Shown here: positions 24,812 through 33,725 of the stretch, piece by piece
Position numbering within the stretch: the stretch's first letter is position 1
How the letters are laid out: every line of letters begins with the position of its first letter
Assembly (NCBI GenBank): GCA_020633515.1
Contig: JACKDM010000022.1
Coordinates: 10,345-74,344, forward strand
From: Myxococcales bacterium
GTDB lineage: Bacteria > Myxococcota > Bradymonadia > UBA7976 > UBA1532
Reading direction: 5' to 3'
DNA: 64,000 bases
The notes under the pieces: generated by a model
What the model was told of the DNA's origin: nothing
What the model saw: the letters and a program-made list of their open reading frames with translations, nothing else
The model's database searches: none
Program-made: the position numbers and the translations under genes

Positions 24812-26254
24812 TCACTGCGTCAGCGCCGCCGCCGGCTCCTGCCGCGCCGCCGCGTTCGCCGGGAAGAACGCCCCGAACAGACAGAACACCACCGCCACCG
24901 CGACCGCCGCCGCCCACAGCCACCACGGGAACGCGAAGAAGGTCTCCGGCTTGAACGGGAACTCCGGCAGCCGCGCCGCGATCGCGTCGGCCCCCAGCGC
25001 CGCCCCGAAGCCGGCCAGCGCCCCGATCGCGCCCCCGACCAGCCCGAGCAGCCCCGCCTCGGCCAGGATCAACCGCCGCACGTCGCCCCGGCTCGCCCCC
25101 ACCGCGCGCAGCACCCCGATCTCACGCCGCCGCTGGTAGATCAGCGTGTAGAACATCTGGCTGATGTTCACCGCCGCGATCCCCACGATGATGAAGGCGA
25201 TCAGCGCGAACACGCTCTGCACCGTCAGGATGATGCGCGCCGCCTGCTCCGCCGACTCGGTGCTCTCGGCGAGCTCGAAGCCCATGCCCCGCACCGCGCC
25301 GACGACCTCCGGCACCCGCGTCTGATCATCGACCCGCATCACGACCGAGTGATAGGCGGACGCCGCCTCGACCCCGGCGAGCTTCTCGTTGAAGCGCTTG
25401 ACGTAGGGCAGCGGCAGCGTCACCCCGACCGTGATCGCCTTGTCGCTGAAGCCCACGAGCTTCACCCGCCGCGTGATCGGCCGCGCGTTGCGCGCCGCGC
25501 CGAGGAACGAGCGGCCGAGGGTGAGGTTGATCTGGAAGCCCTCGACCATCGACGGGTTGAGCTTGGGCATCTTGGTGCTCGACCCGGCGAGCGCGGTCGC
25601 GAGGCTGCCGTTGTAGAGCTCGAGGAGCTGGTTGCTGACGAGGAACGGGATCGGCTGCTCGCAGGCGCCGGTGTCTTCGACGCAGTAGCTGTCACCGGGG
25701 CAGACGTCGAGGTAGGTGCGGTCGTCGTAGTCGCACGGCTGCCCGACACACTCGCCGCCCTGGCACAGCTCGCCGGCGAGGCAGCCCCCGGCGTCGGCGC
25801 ACGCCCGCTCGGCCGCGAGATCCCGGAACGCGCTCGCGTCCTTCAGCTCGGCCGCGACGAGCGACGGCTCGATGCCATCGGCGATGATCTCGGCGCGCAG
25901 GTCGCGCCCGAAGAGCGCCTTGCCGCCCACCCCGCTCGCCGGGAAGGTGAACTTCATCTTGGGGTAGACCGCCTCGACCCCCTCGATCGCCGCCAGATCG
26001 GCGACCGCCGCGTCGTCGAGCACCCGCCCCGTCCCGCCGAAGCCGAGCCCGGTGTCGAAGCTGCGCGGCACCACCTCGACCTGATCGACGAGGAAGATCT
26101 CGCCGAGCACCACATCGCGGATGCCCTCGCCGAGCCCCACGAAGAAGACGAAGGTCGAGATCCCGACCACGATCCCGATCCCGCTCATCACGAAGTTCTT
26201 CTTCGAGCGGCCGATGTTCTGCCGCACGAGCGCCCACAGGCCGTCGAGCTTCAC
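24812..26254 (-). CDS. ABC exporter permease (MacB/FtsX type) with a Cys-rich periplasmic insertion
   Basis: 480 residues from a GTG overlapping the ATPase stop (GTGA), with GGGAGG 6 nt upstream. An N-terminal helix (VMSGIGIVVGISTFVFFVGL) leads into a large periplasmic domain, then three C-terminal helices in the FtsX arrangement, with QRRREIGVLRAVGASRGDVRRLILAE as the coupling segment. Unusually, residues about 150-205 form an insertion with eight cysteines (for example CLAGELCQGGEC) resembling the small Cys-rich modules of secreted proteins in this window, which suggests disulfide-stabilised contacts in the periplasm. Partner of the adjacent MacB-like ATPase; the cargo may be lipoprotein, lipid or peptide. 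Confidence 0.88.
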   Translation of the reverse strand: MKLDGLWALVRQNIGRSKKNFVMSGIGIVVGISTFVFFVGLGEGIRDVVLGEIFLVDQVEVVPRSFDTGLGFGGTGRVLDDAAVADLAAIEGVEAVYPKMKFTFPASGVGGKALFGRDLRAEIIADGIEPSLVAAELKDASAFRDLAAERACADAGGCLAGELCQGGECVGQPCDYDDRTYLDVCPGDSYCVEDTGACEQPIPFLVSNQLLELYNGSLATALAGSSTKMPKLNPSMVEGFQINLTLGRSFLGAARNARPITRRVKLVGFSDKAITVGVTLPLPYVKRFNEKLAGVEAASAYHSVVMRVDDQTRVPEVVGAVRGMGFELAESTESAEQAARIILTVQSVFALIAFIIVGIAAVNISQMFYTLIYQRRREIGVLRAVGASRGDVRRLILAEAGLLGLVGGAIGALAGFGAALGADAIAARLPEFPFKPETFFAFPWWLWAAAVAVAVVFCLFGAFFPANAAARQEPAAALTQ

Positions 26255-26943
26255 GCGCCCCTCCCGTCGCGCCCGTCGTCGACGATGCGCCCGTCCTCGA
26301 TGCGCACGATGCGCCGGCACGCGTCGCTCACCCGCGACTCGTGGGTGATGATCACCACCGTGTAGCCCTCTTCGTTGAGCCGCTGGAACGTGCGGATGAT
26401 CTGCTCGCCGGTGACGGTGTCGAGGCTGCCGGTCGGCTCGTCGCACAAGAGCAGCCGCGGCTTGAACAGCAGCGCCCGCGCGATCGCGACCCGCTGCTTC
26501 TGCCCGCCGCTCAGGTTCGTCGGCCGCTCGTGCAGCTTCTCCCCCAGCCCGAGCGAACGCAGCGCCTCCACCGCGCGCGCCCGCGGATCATCGACCGGCG
26601 GCTTGCCGCGGGAGAAGCGCGCCGGGAGCAGCACGTTCTCGACCGCGTCGAGGTGGTCGAGCAGGCTGAAGTGCTGGAAGATGAAGCCGATCTCGCGGTT
26701 GCGCACATCGGAGAGCGCCGCGTCGGAGAGCGCGGCGAGGTCGTGCCCGAGCACCTCGACCCGGCCGGTGTACGCCCGGTCGAGCCCGCCGATGATGTTG
26801 AGCAGCGTCGTCTTGCCCGAGCCGGAGGTCCCGACGATGGCGACGAGCTCGCCCTCGTCGATGGTCAGCGACACCCCCCGCAGCGCGTACTCGCTCGCGG
26901 CGGTGCCGGGGTAGCTCTTCTGCACGTCGGTCAGTCGGATCAT
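26251..26943 (-). CDS. ABC exporter ATPase (MacB/LolD type)
   Basis: 230 residues. Walker A GTSGSGKT, Q-loop FIFQHFSLLDHL, signature LSGGQKQR, Walker B LLLCDEPTGSLD and H-loop THE are all intact. The GSLD after Walker B is typical of the MacB/LolD/FtsE group. The ATG is at 26943; the ribosome-binding site is weak. It ends by overlapping the permease start, so both are made together and should form a MacB- or LolCDE-like mechanotransmission exporter. No membrane-fusion protein or outer-membrane channel gene is next to it. Confidence 0.92.
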   Translation of the reverse strand: MIRLTDVQKSYPGTAASEYALRGVSLTIDEGELVAIVGTSGSGKTTLLNIIGGLDRAYTGRVEVLGHDLAALSDAALSDVRNREIGFIFQHFSLLDHLDAVENVLLPARFSRGKPPVDDPRARAVEALRSLGLGEKLHERPTNLSGGQKQRVAIARALLFKPRLLLCDEPTGSLDTVTGEQIIRTFQRLNEEGYTVVIITHESRVSDACRRIVRIEDGRIVDDGRDGRGA

Positions 26944-26971
26944 GGAGTTCTTTCGCCGGCCGAGGCGCACA

Positions 26972-27130
26972 TCAGCGTGCCGCCGGCACCCGCTCGTCGG
27001 GGGTGTAGGTGAAGATGAAGTCGATGTCGGAGGCCAGATCGTCCCCGAGGGTGTCCATCGCGACGCCCCAGACGATGGCTTGTTGCTGTGCCTCGTCCAA
27101 GCCGGCGAACTGAACCGCAGTGACGATCAC
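26972..27130 (-). CDS. Short ORF, probably the 3' remnant of a broken gene
   Basis: 52 codons from a possible GTG. The peptide (containing AQQQAIVWGVAMDTLGDD and DFIFTYTPDERVPAAR) has ordinary protein composition, unlike the Arg/Pro-rich shadow frames around it. No ribosome-binding site precedes it. The sequence immediately upstream codes sensibly in a different frame (PRFDSTARFFVDL), which suggests a frameshift. It lies in the lower-GC patch next to the HEPN wreck. Family unknown. Confidence 0.35.
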   Translation of the reverse strand: MIVTAVQFAGLDEAQQQAIVWGVAMDTLGDDLASDIDFIFTYTPDERVPAAR

Positions 27131-27237
27131 GTAGGTCGACGAAAAACCGAGCGGTCGAATCGAACCTCGGCGCCGGGAGCGCCGCGAGCGAGCATCCGCC
27201 TTCTCTCCGAGAGCGATCTCGCTCTGCGCGCATCATC

Positions 27238-27880
27238 TCATCCGTTCTCGTCCAAGGCGCTCAGCACGCGCGGCACCGAAGCCGTCGAGCGCACCGTGCC
27301 ATCTTCGACGGCTTGCTGGGCTCCAGCGATCGAACGGGGATGATGCCGACCCCCCGCTGATGGTCGCGATCCGCGCGATGAGCGATCTGGTGACGACGCT
27401 GCATCATCGCTCTCAGCAGCGTCTTCTGTTGTCGGCCTGCCGCTCGACGCGGAGCCCTACGCGCTTGAGGCAGCGGACGATGTCTTCGATGTTGTTGTAG
27501 GTCTGGGTCCAGGTGCTCTTCGATCGCCTGCTGGATGACCTCGTCGACCGTCGAGCGCCCCCGGTACCGAGAGAGAGCTCGCCGAGCTGGATCTTCTCTC
27601 GCCGCTGGTGGCCTTGTGACCGCCGGACGAGGGGGATGGGGATCTCGTTGAGCTCGGCCTCGCCGGCCTCTGGCAACAGGCGCTCCTCGATGCTCCGCAG
27701 CAGGTCTTCGAGCGCGGCGTGGAGCAGCACCACCGCCGCACGCAACAGGTCGCCATGCACCACCGCCGGCCCGTCCTTCTTCTCCCACCCGACGCGGAGA
27801 CGAATCAGCATCCGATAGAGATGGACCAGCGAGAGCACCCGCTTGAGGTTCGCGTTGAATCGCTTGCGAATGGCCTGCAC
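27238..27880 (-). pseudogene. HEPN-domain protein gene (RiboL-PSP-HEPN-like), broken by at least four frameshifts
   Basis: Translation from GTG 27880 (GGAG 9 nt upstream; GTG 27910 is an alternative) gives DLLRAAVVLLHAALEDLLRS and LNEIPIPLV. A CT duplication in a CTCTCTCTC run (about 27574-27582) then shifts the frame to RYRGRSTVDEVIQQAIEEHL. An extra C near 27512 restores QTYNNIEDIVRCLKRVGLRVE. A third shift near 27426 gives KTLLRAMMQRRHQIAHRADRD, the HEPN Rx4-6H ribonuclease-type motif. A fourth leads to VLSALDENG and a stop at 27238. The order and spacing match HEPN proteins of the RiboL-PSP group, usually linked to toxin or defence loci. Lower GC than its neighbours suggests acquisition followed by decay. 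Confidence 0.7.
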
Positions 27881-27910
27881 CGAGGATCGCTCCGGCTGTT
27901 GCGGCCGCAC

Positions 27911-27938
27911 ACCCTACCGGCTGCCGTACCGCTGTCAA
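27911..27938 (-). promoter_or_regulatory. Sigma-70-like promoter of the HEPN gene
   Basis: On the minus strand a perfect TTGACA (27938-27933) is separated by 16 bp from TAGGGT (27916-27911). This puts transcription start near 27904, upstream of the GGAG and GTG at 27880. It lies in the 100-bp divergent region shared with the outer-membrane-like gene at 27983. Confidence 0.5.
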
Positions 27939-27982
27939 CCGACCCGTGCTATCGTGCGCCCCGCCCGAACGGAGCCACCGCC

Positions 27983-28462
27983 ATGAACCGCACCCTGCCG
28001 CTCCTCCTCGCGCTCGCCCTCCCCGCGCTCGCCCACGCCGCGCCCTTCCGCCAGGGCAGCTTCCGCCCCAGCCTCGCCATCGGCGGCGACTCCACCGGGT
28101 TCGGCGCCGGCATCGGCGCCGCCTACTGCCTCGTCGACGGGCTCGAGATCGAGGCGCAGGTCTTCCACTGGTTCGGCGACCCCGCCTACACCCAGCTCTC
28201 CCCCGGCGCCCGCTACGTCTTCCTCGGCCTCGACGCCGTGCTGCCCTACGTCGGCGCCTTCTACCGCCGCCAGTTCGTGCACGACGACGCCTATGTCGAC
28301 GCCGACTTCGTGGGCGGCCGCGCCGGCGTCTTCCTCCCCGTCGGCGGCCGCACCTTCGTCGGGCTCGGGCTCGGCTACGAGCGCCGCCTCGACTGCCAGC
28401 TCCCCGACGAAGACGACTGCGACGGCTTCTTCCCCGAGCTCGCCGTCACCCTCTCCCTCTGA
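27983..28462 (+). CDS. Small secreted, probably outer-membrane beta-barrel protein
   Basis: 159 residues. The signal peptide (MNRTLPLLLALALPALAHA-A) is followed by alternating hydrophobic/aromatic strands (GFGAGIGAAYCL, LEIEAQVFHWFG, ARYVFLGLDAVLPYVGAFYRR, FVGLGLGYERR) and ends in ELAVTLSL, a beta-signal-like terminus. The pattern suggests an eight-stranded porin-like barrel. It has two pairs of cysteines in the C-terminal part. GGAG lies 8 nt before the ATG. Function unknown. Confidence 0.7.
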   Translation: MNRTLPLLLALALPALAHAAPFRQGSFRPSLAIGGDSTGFGAGIGAAYCLVDGLEIEAQVFHWFGDPAYTQLSPGARYVFLGLDAVLPYVGAFYRRQFVHDDAYVDADFVGGRAGVFLPVGGRTFVGLGLGYERRLDCQLPDEDDCDGFFPELAVTLSL

Positions 28463-28474
28463 CCGAGGCCGCCC

Positions 28475-29517
<1,043 letters not shown>

Positions 29518-29521
<4 letters not shown>

Positions 29522-30582
29522 TCCGCCCCCTCCTCGTCGCCGCGCTCACGCTCACCGCCTGCGGCCCGAGCGCCGAGCAGATCGCCACCCGCCAGGCGCT
29601 CGACCGCCGCTACCTCGACGCCGAGCGCGCCGCCGACACCGGCGACCGCGACCGCGCCTTCGAGCTCTTCGCCGCCCTCGCCCGCGACCCCCGCGCCGAC
29701 GCCGAGCTCCGCGCGCTCGCCCGCCACCGCCAGGGCCAGCTCCGCGCCCGCCAGGGCCGCCGCGACGAAGCCATCGCGCTCTTCGAATCCGTGCACGACG
29801 ACCCCTCCCGCGAAGCCCTCGCCGCGCTCGACCGCGCCGCGCTCCACGACGACCGCGCCACCCGCCGCCGCGCCACCCTCGCCGTCGCCGAACGCTGGCC
29901 CGCCACCGCCGCCGCCGAGCTCGCCCTCGAACAGCTCGCCACCACCGCCACCCCCGCCGAGGCCGCCCCCGAAGCCGACGCCCTCGCCGCGCTCGCCGCC
30001 GCCCACCCCGACGCCATCGGCGCCCCCGCGCTCTGGTTCAAGGCCTGGCTCGAGCTCCGCCGCCTCGGCGACCTCCCCGCCGCCCGCGCCACCCTCCGCA
30101 AGCTCACCCGCCGCCACTGCTGCGCCGTCGCCACCCACGACGCCCTCTGGCTCCTCGGCGCGATCTACACCCGCCAGGGCGCCTACGACCACGCCATCCG
30201 CGCCTTCCAGAGCCTCGCCGACACCCACCCCGACCGCGGCCTCTTCCCCCCCATCGGCTCCGCCCGCGCCATCCGCGCCGACGACGCCGCCCTCGCCGCC
30301 GGCCGCGTCGCCCTGCACGGCAAACGCGACCCCGCCGAAGCCATCGAGCGCCTCACCGCCGCCCTCGAAGCCTTCCCCGACGCCCGCACCGCCGACGACG
30401 CCCGCTACACCCTCGCGCTCGCCCACGCCGCCGCCGGCCACCCCGACGCCGCCCGCGCCGCGCTCGACCGCCTCCTCCGCGACCACCCCCACAGCCGCCA
30501 CGCCCAAGCCGCCCGCGCCGCCCTCGCCGGCGCCCCGCTCCCCGGCCCCGACCCTCACACCCTCACCGACCTCACCCCGTGA
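29518..30582 (+). CDS. TPR lipoprotein upstream of the MCE transporter
   Basis: 354 residues from a TTG overlapping the aldolase stop (TTGA). A lipoprotein signal with lipobox LTAC places the lipidated Cys at about residue 15. The mature part is helical with TPR-like repeats, for example [31 protein letters not shown] and [17 protein letters not shown], similar in style to BamD/YbgF-type proteins. It is joined by GTGA to the first ATPase of the MCE system, which suggests a periplasmic adaptor or outer-membrane docking role for that transporter; this is inferred from the operon. Confidence 0.8.
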
Positions 30583-31310
30583 TCCGCCTCGACCACGTCA
30601 GCAAACGCTACGGCCCCGCGCTCGTCCTCGACGACGTCAGCCTCACCCTCCCCCCAGGCGGCACCCTCGGCCTCGTCGGCGCCGGCGGCGCCGGCAAGAG
30701 CCTCGTCCTCAAGCTCCTCTGCGGCCTCATCAAACCCGACACCGGCCACGTCTGGCTCGGCGACACCGAAGTCAGCGCCCTCGACGAACGCCGCCTCATG
30801 ACCCTGCGCGAACGCATCGGCATGGTCTTCCAGAACTACGCCCTCTTCGACCACCTCACCGTCGCCGACAACATCGGCTTCCCCCTCGCCCAGATGGCCC
30901 GCCCCCCCGCCGAGATCACCACCCGCGTCGCCACCCGCCTCGCGCAGGTCCACCTCCCCCACATCGGCCCCCTCTACCCCCGCGAGCTCAGCGGCGGCAT
31001 GAAGAAGCGCGTCTGCCTCGCCCGCGCCACCGTACACGACCCCCCCATCATGCTCTGCGACGACCCCACCGCCGGCCTCGACCCCGTCACCACCAACCGC
31101 ATCTTCCGGCTCCTCAAGGACCTCCAGGCCCAGAACGCCGCCACCGCCATCATCGTCAGCCACGAGACCACCTCCCTCGAACCCATCTGCGACCACCTCG
31201 CGCTCCTCGACCACGGCCGCCTCATCCACGCCGGACCCACCGCCGAAGCCATGCAGCACCCCGCCGTCCATGCCTTCATGACCGGCCACGCCGCCGAGCC
31301 CCTGCCATGA
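30579..31310 (+). CDS. MCE/Mla transporter ATPase 1 (signature intact, Walker B Glu replaced)
   Basis: 243 residues from a GTG in a GTGA overlap. Walker A GAGGAGKS, Q-loop VFQNYALFDHL and signature LSGGMKKR are intact, and the H-loop SHE is present. Walker B reads IMLCDDPTAGLDP, so the catalytic Glu that follows the Walker B Asp is Asp. Closest in character to MlaF/Ttg2A. It is coupled to the permease gene (ATGA). Together with the second ATPase at 32858, which has the opposite pattern of defects, it probably forms a heterodimer with one degenerate and one consensus ATP site. Confidence 0.88.
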   Translation: MIRLDHVSKRYGPALVLDDVSLTLPPGGTLGLVGAGGAGKSLVLKLLCGLIKPDTGHVWLGDTEVSALDERRLMTLRERIGMVFQNYALFDHLTVADNIGFPLAQMARPPAEITTRVATRLAQVHLPHIGPLYPRELSGGMKKRVCLARATVHDPPIMLCDDPTAGLDPVTTNRIFRLLKDLQAQNAATAIIVSHETTSLEPICDHLALLDHGRLIHAGPTAEAMQHPAVHAFMTGHAAEPLP

Positions 31311-32077
31311 CCGCCGCCCTCGCCCGCCTCGGCGGCGCCGTCGTCGACCTCTGCCGCACCCTCGGCGCGCTCGTCCTCTTCTGCGCCGCCACCCTCCGCG
31401 CCGCGCTCCGCCTCCGCCTCGACGACCGCGAGACCTGGCGCAACCTCCACCGCGTCGGCGTGCGGTCGCTCCCCATCGTCATCATCACCGCCTTCTTCGC
31501 CGGTGGCATCGCCGCCATCCAGGTCAGCACCTATGTCATCAAGTACCGCGCCTACGAAGCCGTCGGCTGGGGCTTCGGCTTCGTCACCTTCCGCGAGCTC
31601 GGCCCCCTCCTCGTCGGCCTGATGTTCTCCGGCCGCGTCGGCGCCCACAACACCGCCGAGCTCGGCACCATGCAGGTCACCGAACAGATCGACGCGCTCC
31701 GCATCCTCGCCATCGAACCCATCGAGTACCTCGTGTTGCCCCGCATCTTCGCGATGGTGCTCATGATGACCCTCCTCAATGTCATCGGCGACGTCTTCGC
31801 GCTCGCCGGTGGCATGATCACCGCCTATGCCATGGTCGGCGTCGACCCCTATGTCTTCTGGAACTCCTTCACCGAGTACGTCCGCCTCGTCGACTTCCTC
31901 AACGGCCTCGTCAAAGCCGGCGCCTTCGGCCTCGTCATCGGCGTCGTGAGCTGCGCCTTCGGCCTCGACGTCCGCGGCGGCGCCCCCGGCGTCGGCCGCG
32001 CCGTCAACAACGGCGTCGTGCTCTCGGCGGTGGGCATCTTCCTCTTCGACTACCTCATCACTGCGGTGCTGCGATGA
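31307..32077 (+). CDS. MlaE-family permease 1
   Basis: 256 residues. Matches the MlaE/YrbE family (PF02405): the amphipathic N-terminal interface region, then VGVRSLPIVIITAFFAGGIAAIQ, the conserved RELGPLLVGLMFSGRVGA segment and MQVTEQIDALRI, then about five membrane helices ending DYLITAVLR. It is the inner-membrane channel subunit of an MCE lipid transporter. ATGA overlap with ATPase 1; 10 nt to the second permease. Confidence 0.92.
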   Translation: MTAALARLGGAVVDLCRTLGALVLFCAATLRAALRLRLDDRETWRNLHRVGVRSLPIVIITAFFAGGIAAIQVSTYVIKYRAYEAVGWGFGFVTFRELGPLLVGLMFSGRVGAHNTAELGTMQVTEQIDALRILAIEPIEYLVLPRIFAMVLMMTLLNVIGDVFALAGGMITAYAMVGVDPYVFWNSFTEYVRLVDFLNGLVKAGAFGLVIGVVSCAFGLDVRGGAPGVGRAVNNGVVLSAVGIFLFDYLITAVLR

Positions 32078-32087
32078 GAGGCTGGTC

Positions 32088-32861
32088 ATGAGCGAACCCA
32101 CCACCCTCGGTGGCCTCGTCACCGACGTCCGCAGCCAGATCGAAGACACCGCCCGCCTCGCCCTCCAGAGCGCCCACTACCTCATCCGCGGCCGCTGGGA
32201 CTTCGCCGCCATCTGGCACAACCTCCACGAAGTCGGCGTCCGCAGCGTCTTCTTCGTCATCGTCTGCCTCGGCTTCCTCGGCGCCATCATCAACCTGCAA
32301 GCCGGCTTCCAGGCCACCCGCATCATCGGCGACGCCTCCCTCATCGGCGGCCAGATCATGCCCCTCATCGTCCGCCTCCTCGGCCCCACCCTCACCGGCA
32401 TGATGGTCGCCACCCGCGTCGGCACCGGCATCGCCGCCGAGATCGGCAGCATGGTCGTCACCGAACAGGTCGACGCGCTCCGCATGAACCACGCCCCGCC
32501 CGCCGAATACCTCGTCAAACCCCGCCTCGTCGCCTGCGCCATCATGGTGCCCGCGCTCACCACCATCGGCATCACCGCCGCCTTCTTCGCCGGCATGCTC
32601 GTCGCCGCGCTCGGCTTCGACACCAACCCCGCCACCTACGCCAGCTTCGACATCGTCGTGCCCCTCGACCTCGCCGAAGGCATGCTCAAATCGCTCGCCT
32701 ATGGCATCGCCATCCCCATCATCGCCGCCGCCGCCGGCCTGCGCGCCCGCGGCGGCAGCGAAGGCGTCGGCGAAGCCACCACCCAGGCCGTCGTCGCATC
32801 GAGCCTCGCCGTCATCGTGCTCGACTTCGCCATCGGCGGCTTCATCTTCGTGCTCCGATGA
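32088..32861 (+). CDS. MlaE-family permease 2
   Basis: 257 residues, paralogous to permease 1 but clearly divergent: VGVRSVFFVIVCLGFLGAIINLQ, PLIVRLLGPTLTGMMVATRVGTGIAAEIG and MVVTEQVDALRM correspond position by position. Two different MlaE proteins encoded side by side point to a heterodimeric channel, as with YrbEA/B of actinobacterial Mce systems, rather than the homodimer of E. coli. Overlaps ATPase 2 by ATGA. Confidence 0.92.
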   Translation: MSEPTTLGGLVTDVRSQIEDTARLALQSAHYLIRGRWDFAAIWHNLHEVGVRSVFFVIVCLGFLGAIINLQAGFQATRIIGDASLIGGQIMPLIVRLLGPTLTGMMVATRVGTGIAAEIGSMVVTEQVDALRMNHAPPAEYLVKPRLVACAIMVPALTTIGITAAFFAGMLVAALGFDTNPATYASFDIVVPLDLAEGMLKSLAYGIAIPIIAAAAGLRARGGSEGVGEATTQAVVASSLAVIVLDFAIGGFIFVLR

Positions 32862-33658
32862 CACCGATGCCACCGATGCCACCGACACCACCGACGACCC
32901 CCGCCCACGAAGTCATCATCGAGTTCCGCCGCGTCGGCAAACGCTTCGGCGACAACATCGTGCTCGACGGCGTCGACCTCGCCGTCCGCCAACGCGAGAT
33001 CTGCTTCATCATCGGCAAGAGCGGCGCCGGCAAGAGCGTGCTCGTCAAGCACCTCGTCGGCCTGCTCCGCCCCGACACCGGCCAGATCGTCTACCGCGGC
33101 GAAGACATCACCCACAAGAGCGAGCGAGACTTCTACCCCCTCCGCCACCGCTGCACCTATGTCTTCCAGCACAGCACCCTCTTCGACAGCATGACCCTCC
33201 AGGAGAACGTCGCGCTCCCCCTCCGCAAGCACCGCGGCCTCTCCCACCGCGACAGCCTCGACGCCGCCATGACATACCTCGCCCGCGTCCAGATGGAGCG
33301 CCTCGCCGCCCGCCGCCCCGCCGACGTCGGCGACGGCCTCCGCAAGCGCGTCGCCATCGCCCGCGCGCTCACCCTCGACCCCGAAGTCATCGTCTTCGAC
33401 GAACCCACCACCGGCCTCGATCCCATCAGCGCCGTCAACGTCGACCGCCTCATCCGCACCCTCAGCGACGAGGTCGGCGTCACCAGCCTCGTCGTCAGCC
33501 ACGACCTCCGCAGCATCTTCACCGTCGCCGATCGCATCGTCATGCTCTACCAGGGCCGGATCCGCCTCGACGGCACCCCCGCCGCCTACCGCGCCACCGA
33601 CGACCCGATCGTGCGCCAGTTCGTCGACGGCGAACCCGACGGCCCGATGGAGCTGTGA
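32858..33658 (+). CDS. MCE/Mla transporter ATPase 2 (Walker B intact, signature degenerate)
   Basis: 266 residues. A Pro/Thr/Met-rich N-terminal extension of about 15 residues precedes the domain. Walker A GKSGAGKS, Q-loop VFQHSTLFDSM, Walker B VIVFDEPTTGLDP with the catalytic Glu and H-loop SHD are intact. The ABC signature is VGDGLRKR where LSGGMKKR is expected, losing the Ser and one Gly. This is the mirror image of ATPase 1. The ATG overlaps the permease-2 stop (ATGA) and 67 nt separate it from the MCE gene. Confidence 0.9.
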   Translation: MTPMPPMPPTPPTTPAHEVIIEFRRVGKRFGDNIVLDGVDLAVRQREICFIIGKSGAGKSVLVKHLVGLLRPDTGQIVYRGEDITHKSERDFYPLRHRCTYVFQHSTLFDSMTLQENVALPLRKHRGLSHRDSLDAAMTYLARVQMERLAARRPADVGDGLRKRVAIARALTLDPEVIVFDEPTTGLDPISAVNVDRLIRTLSDEVGVTSLVVSHDLRSIFTVADRIVMLYQGRIRLDGTPAAYRATDDPIVRQFVDGEPDGPMEL

Positions 33659-33725
33659 TGCGCCGTGACATTCTCCGGCCAGTTCGGCTAAACCAGCCCC
33701 TCGACCTCTGACAGGAGCCCATCGC

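Noticed and set aside
26944..27938. An insertion sequence as the cause of the lower-GC patch.
   Set aside because: No transposase motif, terminal inverted repeats or target-site duplication could be found; the coding remains are of a HEPN protein.
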